NCBI GenBank assembly: GCA_934293005.1
Contig: CAKQYA010000002.1
Location: 47,335-111,334, forward strand
Direction of reading: 5' to 3'
DNA: 64,000 nucleotides
Source: an uncultured Bacteroidaceae bacterium
GTDB taxonomy: Bacteria > Bacteroidota > Bacteroidia > Bacteroidales > Bacteroidaceae
Shown here one piece after another: positions 45,262 through 54,131 of the stretch (position 1 is its first letter; every line of letters starts with the position of its first letter). The position numbers and the translations under genes were made by a program. The notes below the pieces were generated by a model, which saw only the letters and a program-made list of their open reading frames with translations, had not been told where the DNA came from and searched no databases.

Positions 45262-46149
45262 ATGAAAGCATTTGTATTTCCTGGTCAAGGAGCCCAGTTC
45301 TCAGGAATGGGCAAAGACCTTTACGAGTCAAACCCTGTAGCAAAAGAGCTTTTTGACAAGGCTAACGAAATTCTCGGTTTTGAAATAACTAAGATTATGT
45401 TTGAAGGCACAGCTGAAGAGCTGAAGCAGACAAAAGTGACTCAACCAGCCGTATTCCTTCATTCTGTGATCAAAGCCATCTGCCTTGGCGACGCCTTTGA
45501 CGCAGAAATGGTAGGCGGTCACTCGCTTGGCGAATTCTCTGCACTCGTTGCAGCTGGCGCTCTTTCATTTGAAGATGGTTTGAAGCTTGTCTCAAAGCGT
45601 GCCATGGCCATGCAGAAAGCATGTGAGGCTGCGCCATCAACAATGGCAGCAATAATAGGTCTTGACGACTCTAAGATTGAAGAAATATGCGCATCAATCT
45701 CAAAACCAGGCAACATCGTCGTACCTGCAAACTACAACAACCCAGGCCAGCTCGTAATATCAGGCAACGTGGAAGCAATCCAAGAAGCATGCGAGGCTAT
45801 GAAGGCAGCAGGTGCTAAGCGCGCTCTTCCTCTCCCTGTAGGCGGTGCATTCCACTCTCCACTCATGCAACCTGCAAAAGATGAACTGCAAGCAGCCATC
45901 GAAGCAACAACATTCTCTACACCAAGGGTGCCTGTATACCAAAATGTTGATGCCAAAGCTCACACCAATCCAGAAGAAATCAAGCAGAACCTCATCGCCC
46001 AACTCACAGCTCCAGTAAAATGGACATATGAAGTGCAGGCTATGATTGCAGCAGGAGCTACAGAATTCACAGAATGTGGTCCTGGCAAGGCTCTTCAAGG
46101 CATGATTTCCAAGATTGACCGCAATGTCACAGTAAACGGTCTTTCATAA
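45262..46149 (+). CDS. fabD: Malonyl-CoA:ACP transacylase
   Basis: Moves malonyl from CoA to acyl carrier protein, starting fatty-acid synthesis. The 295-residue product starts MKAFVFPGQGAQFSGMGKDL; the nucleophile is Ser88 in GGHSLGEFSALVAAG and the catalytic His198 is in GGAFHSPLM, with GNVEAIQEA downstream. Length and motifs are standard. It is separated from rplT by a terminator and is followed by the GH13 gene with a 20-base gap, so these two may be co-transcribed. Confidence 0.96.
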   Translation: MKAFVFPGQGAQFSGMGKDLYESNPVAKELFDKANEILGFEITKIMFEGTAEELKQTKVTQPAVFLHSVIKAICLGDAFDAEMVGGHSLGEFSALVAAGALSFEDGLKLVSKRAMAMQKACEAAPSTMAAIIGLDDSKIEEICASISKPGNIVVPANYNNPGQLVISGNVEAIQEACEAMKAAGAKRALPLPVGGAFHSPLMQPAKDELQAAIEATTFSTPRVPVYQNVDAKAHTNPEEIKQNLIAQLTAPVKWTYEVQAMIAAGATEFTECGPGKALQGMISKIDRNVTVNGLS

Positions 46150-46169
46150 TTCACACACTAACCTTAAAT

Positions 46170-47858
46170 ATGGACAAACTTGTCATTTATCAAGTTTTCA
46201 CTCGTCTCTTTGGTGCCAATGCTAATAAAAACATTAGCAATGGCACCAAAAAAGAGAACGGTTGTGGAAAAATGGCCGACTTCACAGGCGCAGCTTTAGA
46301 AGAGATTAAAAAACTCGGAGCCACACACGTGTGGTATACAGGGCTCATTGAACATGCCACAAAAACAGACTACACACAATACGGAATAAAAAAAGACCAC
46401 CCTGCCATTGTCAAAGGAAATGCAGGAAGTCCCTATGCCATAAAAGACTACTACGACATCGATCCCGACCTTGCCACTAAAGTGCCAGAAAGGATGAAAG
46501 AATTTGAGAATCTTGTGATGCGCACTCATAGAGCCGACCTTAAGATGATCATAGACTTCGTTCCAAACCATGTGGCTCGCCAATATCATTCAGATGCCAA
46601 GCCCGAAGGTGTGCGTGACCTCGGAGAAGATGACGATAAGACAATGCTGTTCAACATGCATAACAACTTTTACTATCTTCCAGGCACGACCTTCGCCCCA
46701 AACTTTTCACTCAACGACGAAGAACAAGGCAAATACGAGGAATCGCCAGCAAAAGTTACTGGCAACGATTGCTTCACACAATGGGTCAGCGCAAACGACT
46801 GGTACGAAACTGTAAAACTCAATTATGGTGTTGACTACCAAGGAAGCCACCAACTCATCTTCTGCCCATCCACTCCCGACACATGGCTAAAGATGCGCGA
46901 CATACTTCTGTTTTGGGCAAGCAAAGGCATCGATGGATTCCGCTGCGACATGGCTGAGATGGTACCATGCGATTTCTGGGGATGGGTCATTCCACAAGTC
47001 AAAGCCAAATATCCAAATGTGATTTTCATCGCTGAGATATACAACCCACACGAATATCGCAACTACATCTACCGCGGGCAATTCGACTATCTCTACGACA
47101 AAGTTGGCATGTACGACACGCTGCGAGGCGTTGTCTGCGGCCAATCAGCAATGGGCATCACTGGAGCATGGCAAAGTGTGGACGACATACAGGACCATAT
47201 GCTCTATTTCCTTGAAAACCATGACGAACAACGCCTTGCTTCAAAATTCTTTGCTGGCAACGCAGACAAAGGAAAGCCAGCATTGCTTGTAAGCGCATTG
47301 CTGAACAAAAATCCGATGATGATATACTTCGGTCAAGAACTTGGCGAACAAGGCATGTATTCAGAAGGATTCAGCGGACAAGACGGACGCACTACCATCT
47401 TCGACTATTGGACCATCGACCTCATACGCCGATGGAGAAACAATAACAAGTTTGACGGCACACTTTTATCAAAAGAGGAAAAAGAATTACAGAAATACTA
47501 CACCAAGGTGCTTAATATCTGCAACAAAGAAAAAGCCATACGCGAAGGCTCATTCTTTGATGTAATGTATGTCAACTACGATGGCAGCATGAATCAGCAT
47601 AGTCAGTATGCCTTCATACGCAAGGCAGACAAAGACCTCATCATCGTAATAGTCAACTTTAGCGATAAACCTGCACGCTCATGGGTTAAGATTCCTGCAC
47701 ATGCGTTCGACTGCATGGACATACCCGTCAGTTCAGATCCATATGACTGCAAAGATCTCCTTACTGGCAAAAAAGAGCAAAAGGTGCTCATGCCCGATTC
47801 CACATTTTATGTAGAGCTGCCTGCAAATGGAGGCAAAGTATTGAAGTTCAAATTATAA
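46170..47858 (+). CDS. Cytosolic GH13 alpha-amylase family enzyme
   Basis: A 562-residue intracellular alpha-glucan-active enzyme: no signal peptide (MDKLVIYQVFTRLFG). The (beta/alpha)8 barrel motifs are DFVPNHVAR (region I), GFRCDMAEM with nucleophile Asp260, FIAEIYNP with acid Glu289, and ENHDEQR with Asp352. A C-terminal beta-domain follows. Such proteins in Bacteroidales break or remodel stored or imported glucans. Codons 14-27 encode a very stable hairpin (46209-46250). It probably shares a message with fabD. Confidence 0.88.
   Translation: MDKLVIYQVFTRLFGANANKNISNGTKKENGCGKMADFTGAALEEIKKLGATHVWYTGLIEHATKTDYTQYGIKKDHPAIVKGNAGSPYAIKDYYDIDPDLATKVPERMKEFENLVMRTHRADLKMIIDFVPNHVARQYHSDAKPEGVRDLGEDDDKTMLFNMHNNFYYLPGTTFAPNFSLNDEEQGKYEESPAKVTGNDCFTQWVSANDWYETVKLNYGVDYQGSHQLIFCPSTPDTWLKMRDILLFWASKGIDGFRCDMAEMVPCDFWGWVIPQVKAKYPNVIFIAEIYNPHEYRNYIYRGQFDYLYDKVGMYDTLRGVVCGQSAMGITGAWQSVDDIQDHMLYFLENHDEQRLASKFFAGNADKGKPALLVSALLNKNPMMIYFGQELGEQGMYSEGFSGQDGRTTIFDYWTIDLIRRWRNNNKFDGTLLSKEEKELQKYYTKVLNICNKEKAIREGSFFDVMYVNYDGSMNQHSQYAFIRKADKDLIIVIVNFSDKPARSWVKIPAHAFDCMDIPVSSDPYDCKDLLTGKKEQKVLMPDSTFYVELPANGGKVLKFKL
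46209..46250. repeat. 18-bp hairpin inside the GH13 coding start
   Basis: Arms 46209-46226 and 46233-46250 are reverse complements with one mismatch around a 6-base loop. They cover codons 14-27 of the GH13 gene, encoding the Asn-rich GANANKNISNGTK. The right arm is followed by AAAAAGAG, not a T-run. Confidence 0.8.
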
Positions 47859-47931
47859 TCTTATGACATGGTAATGAATAATGCATATAGCATTCTGAAT
47901 ATCAACATGTCTTTTCAAAGATAAATCGCCT

Positions 47932-47976
47932 GCGGCGAGTGAATATTGGTCTAAAAACCATTATTTCACTCGCCGC
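47932..47976. other. Stable hairpin downstream of GH13
   Basis: GCGGCGAGTGAA pairs with TTCACTCGCCGC around an AT-rich interior (ATTGGT/ACCATTA). It lies 74 bases past the GH13 stop and may act as its terminator though a T-run is missing. Confidence 0.5.
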
Positions 47977-48032
47977 AAGTGTTAGACACAAAAGCCAATG
48001 GCCATATGCCATAGGATACATCCCTTTATTAA

Positions 48033-48265
48033 CCCAAATCTCTCAATAGAAAATTGTGGGTATTATTTTCAATTCCTGTCACCGTTTGGGCCAATCATGC
48101 AACACCTAAAAAAGTATTACGTGATACTTGGGCAAGTATCACGTAATACTTTGCAAAGTATCCCTACTCTCTTTTTTGACGATTAAATTATTTGTTTCCA
48201 CGCCCTTTGTTATTATACGCACAAAGGATGGAAAGACTTTGCCAGAAACGGTTACAGAAATTGAT
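48033..48265. mobile_element. Degenerate copy of the 29.1-kb element, inverted core
   Basis: Begins with CCCAAATCTCTCAATAGA, a diverged form of the family end. The right part (48145-48262), read on the minus strand, matches 29098-29200 (shared GTGCGTATAA, TCTTTCCATCC-like and TCGTCAAAAAA blocks). The array in between is copy 3 of the 22-bp hairpins. On the minus strand the core could encode SISVTV, FPSFVRI, related to SILVTV, FPSYVRI at 29.1 kb. Confidence 0.55.
48093..48172. repeat. Hairpin array (copy 3, minus orientation)
   Basis: Two units, GATACTTTGCAAAGTATTAC and GTGATACTTGCCCAAGTATC (minus strand), followed by ATACTTTTTTAGG and TGTTGC. The order and end sequence match copies 1 and 2. 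Confidence 0.75.
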
Positions 48266-48362
48266 AAGAATAAACCTAATTTACTAATGCCCGATTTGTT
48301 TTTCCACACTTGAGATGCGGCAATCGTACCATGCAAGCATTTAGGCGCAGTCGTGATGGATG

Positions 48363-48420
48363 TTCACTCTCATTCACAACGGTTCACTCCTCATTCACAA
48401 ATGTTCGCCACTCATTCATT
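48363..48420. repeat. Three 20-21-bp tandem repeats (TTCACTC-CATTCA)
   Basis: Units begin at 48363, 48383 and 48404, each built on TTC(A/G)C, CTCATTCA. They lie immediately before the 23-bp array and follow the hairpin element, so three repeat types stand side by side. Confidence 0.7.
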
Positions 48421-48472
48421 TTAGTTCAGAAAACATGCATAAAAATGACAGTCAAACAAACATCGGATGTAA

Positions 48473-48564
48473 TGTCGTACGACTATGCACCCTCATGTCG
48501 TACGACTATATGTGCTCATGTCGTACGTTCATAGCACCTCATGTCGTACGACATGACAACCTCA
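48473..48564. repeat. Four 23-bp repeats carrying the palindrome GTCGTACGAC
   Basis: TGTCGTACG begins at 48473, 48496, 48519 and 48542, exactly 23 bases apart. Three copies have the full palindrome GTCGTACGAC; the third reads GTCGTACGTT. Each unit ends CTCA. The stretch 47859-48788 has no convincing gene; the largest plus-strand frame crosses these repeats. Confidence 0.85.
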
Positions 48565-48665
48565 TAAAAACAGCCCTCAAATATATCTGTTTCGTTATCC
48601 AAATATACAAAAATCATCGGCAGTTTCTTTTATTCCATACTTCATCTCTCGAAATGCCGGATAAT

Positions 48666-48723
48666 CCAAAACGAAGAAGGATGCGATCAAAAACAAGTTT
48701 TGATGCATCCTTCTTCGTTTTGG
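48666..48723. terminator. 26-bp stem hairpin upstream of the dnaJ-like stop
   Basis: Arms 48666-48692 and 48698-48723 are near-perfect (one extra base) around a 5-base loop. On the minus strand this lies 66 bases past the DnaJ-like stop and could end that transcript. Its stem is longer than normal for a terminator. Confidence 0.5.
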
Positions 48724-48788
48724 CAGGTAAACCCTGTCATATACTTATATGATTTAAAATGTCAAATGACATTAAATCAAATAAACAT

Positions 48789-49463
48789 TTATCCTAATCT
48801 TGCCTTTTCAATGAAATCACGCTGACGCTCTGTCAAGTTTGTAGGTATGCTTACATTAAAGACAAGAATCAAATCTATGTTGGAACCATCAGACAAAGTG
48901 CCGCCCTTGCCCCTCATCCTAACCTTCTTTCCTGGCTGAGTGCCTGGTTCGATCTTCACTCTAAACTTTCCGCTTGGCGTACTTACTGTGACTTCACCGC
49001 CAAGAATAGCAGTCCATACGTCAATAGAGACATTAACCTCACGTTCCTTTGGCTCGGATGATGCTCTGCGTGAACGTGTTGACGTGCGCCTGCCTCCGCC
49101 CATGCCTCCAAAAAGTTGTTCAAAGAAATCACTCATGCCACCAGAACCACCCATGTTGAAACTGAAGCCCTCAAACGGATTTTCTCCTCCTGGGCCACCA
49201 GCTCCTCCAAAGCCTCCAGCCCCTCCAAATTGGTTTGCTTGTTTCCAATTCTCACCGTATTGGTCATACAGTTTTCTCTTCTCTGGGTCATTCAACACTT
49301 CATAAGCTTCATTAAGCATTTGAAATTTTGCTTTGGCCTTTGGGTCATCTGGATGTAAATCTGGGTGAAACTGCTTTGATCTTTTACGGTAAGCAGCTCT
49401 GATATCTTTCTGAGGAATATCCTTAGACACGCCCATAACCTTGTAATAATCTATAAATGCCAT
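48789..49463 (-). CDS. Short CbpA/DnaJ-type co-chaperone
   Basis: A J-domain protein of 224 residues that should stimulate DnaK. The J domain (about 4-69) has HPD in KQFHPDLHP; a Gly/Phe-rich region (about 78-125) follows. The C-terminus (about 145-224) matches the second C-terminal domain of DnaJ/CbpA (ILGGEVTVSTPSGKFRVKI, GKKVRMRGKG, LTERQRDF), while the zinc finger and first C-terminal domain are missing. CbpA is usually about 300 residues, so it is a shortened form. It stands alone on the minus strand. Confidence 0.9.
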   Translation of the reverse strand: MAFIDYYKVMGVSKDIPQKDIRAAYRKRSKQFHPDLHPDDPKAKAKFQMLNEAYEVLNDPEKRKLYDQYGENWKQANQFGGAGGFGGAGGPGGENPFEGFSFNMGGSGGMSDFFEQLFGGMGGGRRTSTRSRRASSEPKEREVNVSIDVWTAILGGEVTVSTPSGKFRVKIEPGTQPGKKVRMRGKGGTLSDGSNIDLILVFNVSIPTNLTERQRDFIEKARLG

Positions 49464-49771
49464 AATATGTCGTTATTTTTATTTCTCTAATTATATATAA
49501 TAATATGTGTCACCCATTATATAACAGATGATGATTATACTCATAATATACGATTATTGTGTTTCAAGCATACATTTGCCACATCAGCATATACAATATC
49601 CAACATTCGCTGACATGCAGCAGATCTCGGACATGAAGCTATCAGAAGCAACTATTATTCCATTGTTTCCAAACACAATGTCTCAGCATCAATATACAAC
49701 AAAAGAGATACCATTTATCAATAATGACATAAAGAAAATGGAATTAAAGCTATAATATGACAATTTTTTTT
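49464..49771. other. Gene-free stretch between dnaJ-like and 5'-nucleotidase genes
   Basis: AT-rich, with no convincing gene. A 75-codon plus-strand frame at 49528 has no start context or coding-like composition. Confidence 0.6.
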
Positions 49772-49779
49772 TAACTTTG
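49772..49779 (+). promoter_or_regulatory. -7 element for the 5'-nucleotidase gene
   Basis: TAACTTTG matches TAnnTTTG, 67 bases before the preferred ATG at 49847. Confidence 0.55.
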
Positions 49780-49846
49780 TCATTGAAATGTGACATGTCA
49801 GACACAAAGGCATATAACAAGAATACCGAACAAGCACCAAAGAGAG

Positions 49847-51574
49847 ATGGGCAAAGACACAATACACCTTAAAATAATATTTACCACCGACGTACATGGA
49901 AACTACTTTCCGTACGACTTCAGGCATGACCATTGGGGCAAAGGAAGCCTTCAGAGAGTGCATGCTTTTGTGGCTAATGCCGTTAAGGAAAAGCCAGGCA
50001 ATATGCTTCTCATAGATGGGGGTGACATGCTGCAAGGTGAGCCCACTGCCTATTACTTCAACAACAACTGCAAGAACAAACGCCATCAGGTGGCTGATAT
50101 ATGCAACTACATCGGCTATGATGTGGCTGTCATTGGCAACCACGACATTGAGATGGGCAAGCACATATTCGGCAAGTACATCAACGAATGCAGTTTTCCT
50201 GTGCTCGGAGCCAATGTAATTGACACAAACACAGGCAAACCATATTTTACGCCCTACACTATCTTCTATCGCCAAGGCATAAAAATCGCAGTGGTGGGAT
50301 TTATCACACCAGCCATACCTCATTGGATACCAAAGAAAACTTGGAATGGCATGCGCTTCGACAGCATCCCTGAAAGCGCAAGGAAATGGATAAAGACTAT
50401 CAAGGAGGATGAATCGCCCGACTACATCATCGGACTAATGCACTCTGGCATGAACGAAGGCATTATAACTCCAGAATACACTGAAAACGCCACACGAGAG
50501 ACTGTGGAGAACGTAGATGGTTTTGATCTTGTGTTATATGGGCACGACCATACATGCAACATAGAAGAGCTCACCTCACCCTCTGGCCGCAAAGTGCCAT
50601 GTGCCAACCCAGGATGTTATGCCTACAACATAGCCGTGACAGACATAGACTTCATCGTCGACGACAATAATCATGTTGTCAGCCATGACACACATTGCAC
50701 CCTGCATTACATAGGCAAGCTCCACAACGAACATGGCTCATCGTTCAAAAAACACTTCTCATATCCATTTCACCAAGTAAAGAAATTTTCCACACAAAAG
50801 ATTGGAACTTTTCTCAACAGAGTGGACGTCACCGATGCCTATTTCGGTTCATCTGCATACATCGATCTGGTGCAAGCGCTCCAGCTCAAAGTGAGCCATG
50901 CCGACATAAGCTTCAGTGCGCCGCTTTTCTTCAACGCCTCCATAGAAGCAGGCGACATCAAGGTGAGCAATCTTTTCAATCTGTACAGATTCGAAGACCA
51001 TCTATACACGTTGCGCCTGACAGGACAAGAAATCAAGAACTACCTTGAGATGAGCTATTCCAACTGGGTGCAGCAGATGACATCCCCCAATGACACCATG
51101 CTGCTCATAGGCCCGATGAAGAGCAACCCTTCGCGCATAGGATTCAAGAATTTCATATTCAACTTCGACTCTGCAGCAGGCATACGCTATGAGGTCGACT
51201 TGCGCAAACCATGCGGAGATAAAATCAACATTCTATCCATGGACGATGGCAGTCCCTTCCTGATGGACAAAGAATACAGCGTGGCCATGACTGCATACAG
51301 AGCCAACGGCGGAGGCGAGCTGCTCACCAAAGGAGCCAGACTGTCGAAGGCGGAAATAGACTCACGCATCACACAGATAAGCGAACACGACATACGCTAC
51401 TACCTAATGAGCCACATCAAGGAGATGGGCGCCATCAATCCTCAGCCAAGAAACCATTGGCGTTTCATCCCAGAGGAATGGGCCAAGCAAGCAACAAAAA
51501 GAGAACGTAATCTCTTATTTGGAGAACCTGACTGCAAGAATGAAGACGCAAACGCAGATATTATCCAGCAATAA
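49847..51574 (+). CDS. Bifunctional UDP-sugar hydrolase / 5'-nucleotidase family protein
   Basis: A 575-residue metallophosphoesterase plus 5'-nucleotidase C-terminal domain. Metal motifs are TTDVHGNYFP, DGGDMLQG, GNHDIEMG, LMHSGMN and YGHDHTC; the C-domain has ITHADISFSAP-like SHADISFSAPLFFNASI and the YRANGGGELLTKG end. These enzymes release nucleosides or sugars from nucleotides and sugar nucleotides. I see no clear signal peptide, so location is uncertain. ATG 49847 (MGKDTIHLKIIFTTDVHG) is preferred over the upstream GTG at 49790. Confidence 0.9.
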   Translation: MGKDTIHLKIIFTTDVHGNYFPYDFRHDHWGKGSLQRVHAFVANAVKEKPGNMLLIDGGDMLQGEPTAYYFNNNCKNKRHQVADICNYIGYDVAVIGNHDIEMGKHIFGKYINECSFPVLGANVIDTNTGKPYFTPYTIFYRQGIKIAVVGFITPAIPHWIPKKTWNGMRFDSIPESARKWIKTIKEDESPDYIIGLMHSGMNEGIITPEYTENATRETVENVDGFDLVLYGHDHTCNIEELTSPSGRKVPCANPGCYAYNIAVTDIDFIVDDNNHVVSHDTHCTLHYIGKLHNEHGSSFKKHFSYPFHQVKKFSTQKIGTFLNRVDVTDAYFGSSAYIDLVQALQLKVSHADISFSAPLFFNASIEAGDIKVSNLFNLYRFEDHLYTLRLTGQEIKNYLEMSYSNWVQQMTSPNDTMLLIGPMKSNPSRIGFKNFIFNFDSAAGIRYEVDLRKPCGDKINILSMDDGSPFLMDKEYSVAMTAYRANGGGELLTKGARLSKAEIDSRITQISEHDIRYYLMSHIKEMGAINPQPRNHWRFIPEEWAKQATKRERNLLFGEPDCKNEDANADIIQQ

Positions 51575-51665
51575 TAAAAAAATACAGATAGTTCTGATTA
51601 TATTGTAGACATTTTGTTGTAGACATCTTGCTTAAGAGCAATTTAGGCAGATGCCGTCTTTGTTT

Positions 51666-52247
51666 CTACCCTCTCATCTGTTCAATAAGAGGCAACAGCA
51701 CTTTCTTTATCACTTTATCATTCAGCTGATGCTCACCATCAAAACGTATGACATGGTCAGCCTTGTAGTTTTTCTTGAAAACGGCCTCCGCATTAGTGAC
51801 AGTGGTGTCTTTCAATCCAACAAGACACCAACACGTATCTTTCTCGTCTGCAGAAATATTCTTAAACTGCTGGCGTTCCATCAGATTGTGGTGCTGAATG
51901 ATGTCCTTTGTTATTTTAAATGTCTTGGCACCATCATAGCGTCCATTATAAAATTTATGTTCACCTGTCTTTAACCCCTTAGACATGGTAGACATGTTGA
52001 AAGCTGGATTGACAAGGATACGTCGATATTTTCTCATCTGCTGGGCATACATGCCTCCCATGCTTGTACCAATGACAAGGTCGGGATTTTCATCAGCGCA
52101 AAGCTGCTTTAAGTATGGCAGCGCATCTACAGGGTCTATTGGTATGTCTGGAGCCACTATCTCATCATTTGGCAATTCACGGCGAAGAATTTCCACCGTG
52201 CCGCTGGCATGAGACGAACCAAATCCATGAAAATATATAATCTTCAT
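51666..52247 (-). CDS. YqiA-like alpha/beta-fold hydrolase
   Basis: A 193-residue small esterase. It has IIYFHGFGSSHASGT at the start, a nucleophile Ser in VIGTSMGGMYAQ, an Asp in GLKDTT and a His near GEHQLND. The YqiA/YcfP (UPF0227) family are short acyl esterases of unclear substrate. ATG 52247 (MKIIYFHGFG) is preferred; the longer frame from 52304 only adds a hydrophobic stretch not typical of the family. The ABC ATPase gene lies upstream on the same strand. Confidence 0.85.
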   Translation of the reverse strand: MKIIYFHGFGSSHASGTVEILRRELPNDEIVAPDIPIDPVDALPYLKQLCADENPDLVIGTSMGGMYAQQMRKYRRILVNPAFNMSTMSKGLKTGEHKFYNGRYDGAKTFKITKDIIQHHNLMERQQFKNISADEKDTCWCLVGLKDTTVTNAEAVFKKNYKADHVIRFDGEHQLNDKVIKKVLLPLIEQMRG

Positions 52248-52335
52248 ATTCGAACTAATAAAAACATTAACAAAAGAATAATCGAAATAGAATGACACAA
52301 ACAATCAATTGTGGCATATTCTGTCTATCTTCATC

Positions 52336-53931
52336 TTACAATTGTTTTTTCAAGTATATTGAATGGTCAATATTATTAGGAAGCTCTTCCTTATAATGAG
52401 TAACCATAATCATTGTCTTATTTCGGCGTTTGCAGAATGTTTCTATAACATCCTTCACCAATCGGCGATTTTTCAGATCAAGGCCATGAAGCGGCTCGTC
52501 AAGTATGAGCAAGGCCGGATCTTTGACAAATGCACGAGCCAAGAGAACAAGCCGCTGTTCACCGCTGCTAAGTTTCAGAAACGTGGTGTCGGCCAAATGT
52601 CCTATGCCAAAGACATCCATCCAGAACTGGCATATGGCTCTCTGCTCAGGCTTAGGCTTGCGGTACAAGCCAGACACATCGCTGAGTCCGCTTGCCACGA
52701 TGTCGACAGATGGAAAATCTTTAAGGAATGCGCGATGCATCTCTGGTGAAATATATCCTATGTGCTTCTTAATGTCCCATATGATTTCGCCCTTGCCACG
52801 TTGATGACCAAACAGAACGATGTCGTTGGCATAGCTCTGTGGATTGTCTGCGCACACAATGCTGAGAAGTGTTGATTTACCAGCGCCATTCTCACCGCTA
52901 AGAGCCCAATGCTCACCATTCATCACCGTAAAACTCAAATCTTTGAGAATGGTACGGCTGCCATATCGGATGTTAACCTTGCGGAAATCTATCACCTGTC
53001 TTGTGCCTGGAGCATCATCATTAGCATCATCAGCATATGGCAAGTTGAGAATGGCTTTAGCAGTGTCTTCACTCAGCATGTGATCAGGTATGACAGGCAT
53101 TGACTTACGATACTCTTGCAGAGTCATCTTTGGTTGCACAGCCATGTCCTTCACAGGGACAACATGCGTGATAAAGTCAGGAATGTCATCAGTCTTTGAA
53201 AGGACAAGAACGACAGTCACGTTCGTTTCCCTTGTCAACAGTGACAGAAACTCCGACAACTGCTTGCGAGCTTCAACATCAAGCCCTATAAATGGGTTGT
53301 CCATGATGAGCACTCGCGGATTAGTCATCAAAGTCTTAGTTAATTGAAACTTCCTCAACTCGCCGCTGCTCAACAAGATGACATGTTTGTCCATCAATTG
53401 TTCAAGATGAAATATCTCAAAAAGATGTTTGCGCACCATCTCCAGATCCTTGTGCATACTCTGCCTGTCAAGCTCTTCTGCAGCCAGACGTTGCGCTTCC
53501 TGTTCAGGCGTCTCGTCACGGACGAGAAACTTGTCATATACGGATTTTCTCTTCAAACCCTCTTCCGCTATACGCACGGCATCAGCCAACAAGTCTGATA
53601 CCAGAGGAGTCTCGTCTATGTCATTCTGATTCCAACGCTGCTGATAATAATAAACTCCTTCGCTCGTACCATAAGAATCTCTGAAAGACAAGTATTTGAT
53701 GTTGTCACTAACCATTTTTGCCTTACTTGGAGCAAAGTCATACTTCACTTCATTCATTGGCATTAAAGCACACTTGCCCACAAGCACATCGACCAAACGA
53801 CTTTTGCCGCTGCCATTGTCACCAACAATAGCAATATGCTCACCAGCATTCAATTCAAAACTTATAGGCGAAGCCATCCTAAACAGTGGATTTCTCACCA
53901 CTCCATTATCAATCTGAATAATCTTTTGCAT
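52336..53931 (-). CDS. Tandem ABC-type ATPase (ModF-like)
   Basis: A single chain with two ABC domains, 531 residues, and no membrane segments. Domain 1 (about 1-260) has Walker A GDNGSGKS, signature LSSGE and a Walker B reading LIMDNPFIGLD, where Asn replaces the catalytic Glu. Domain 2 (about 310-531) has GENGAGKST, LSSGEQR and a normal LILDEPLHGLD. This unequal pair resembles ModF-type proteins, but the link to molybdate is not supported by neighbours. It is probably a regulatory or stress ATPase. The start lies 114 bases from a minus-strand TAACTTTG element. Confidence 0.85.
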   Translation of the reverse strand: MQKIIQIDNGVVRNPLFRMASPISFELNAGEHIAIVGDNGSGKSRLVDVLVGKCALMPMNEVKYDFAPSKAKMVSDNIKYLSFRDSYGTSEGVYYYQQRWNQNDIDETPLVSDLLADAVRIAEEGLKRKSVYDKFLVRDETPEQEAQRLAAEELDRQSMHKDLEMVRKHLFEIFHLEQLMDKHVILLSSGELRKFQLTKTLMTNPRVLIMDNPFIGLDVEARKQLSEFLSLLTRETNVTVVLVLSKTDDIPDFITHVVPVKDMAVQPKMTLQEYRKSMPVIPDHMLSEDTAKAILNLPYADDANDDAPGTRQVIDFRKVNIRYGSRTILKDLSFTVMNGEHWALSGENGAGKSTLLSIVCADNPQSYANDIVLFGHQRGKGEIIWDIKKHIGYISPEMHRAFLKDFPSVDIVASGLSDVSGLYRKPKPEQRAICQFWMDVFGIGHLADTTFLKLSSGEQRLVLLARAFVKDPALLILDEPLHGLDLKNRRLVKDVIETFCKRRNKTMIMVTHYKEELPNNIDHSIYLKKQL

Positions 53932-54044
53932 ACCTTATTTTTTCATATCTTTGTAAACTCTTACAGGAAGTCTACATTATATAAATAATGAGAGACAACA
54001 ATCAAAAAATCTCATGATGTTCTGCTCATAATTATATTTTCCCA

Positions 54045-54052
54045 CAAAGTTA
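54045..54052 (-). promoter_or_regulatory. -7 element for the tandem ABC ATPase
   Basis: The plus strand reads CAAAGTTA, i.e. TAACTTTG on the minus strand. It is divergent from the GH3 promoter. Confidence 0.45.
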
Positions 54053-54096
54053 CGTCATTTTCCCGAATTAAAGCCTCCACTTTGAAGATAAATAGC

Positions 54097-54104
54097 TATC
54101 TTTG
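54097..54104 (+). promoter_or_regulatory. -7 element for the GH3 gene
   Basis: TATCTTTG matches TAnnTTTG, 27 bases before the GH3 ATG. Confidence 0.6.
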
Positions 54105-54131
54105 TAAACAGTAACACTAAATCTACAGGAA

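Noticed and set aside
48473..48564. A CRISPR array
   Set aside because: Repeats are only about 11 conserved bases with 12-base gaps, far shorter than CRISPR repeats and spacers, and no cas gene is near.
48360..48752. A 130-codon plus-strand reading frame
   Set aside because: It runs straight through the 20-bp and 23-bp tandem repeats and a long hairpin, and its residue make-up is not protein-like.
49528..49755. A 75-codon frame upstream of the 5'-nucleotidase gene
   Set aside because: AT-rich, no start context, no recognisable domain; the promoter of the next gene begins just after it.
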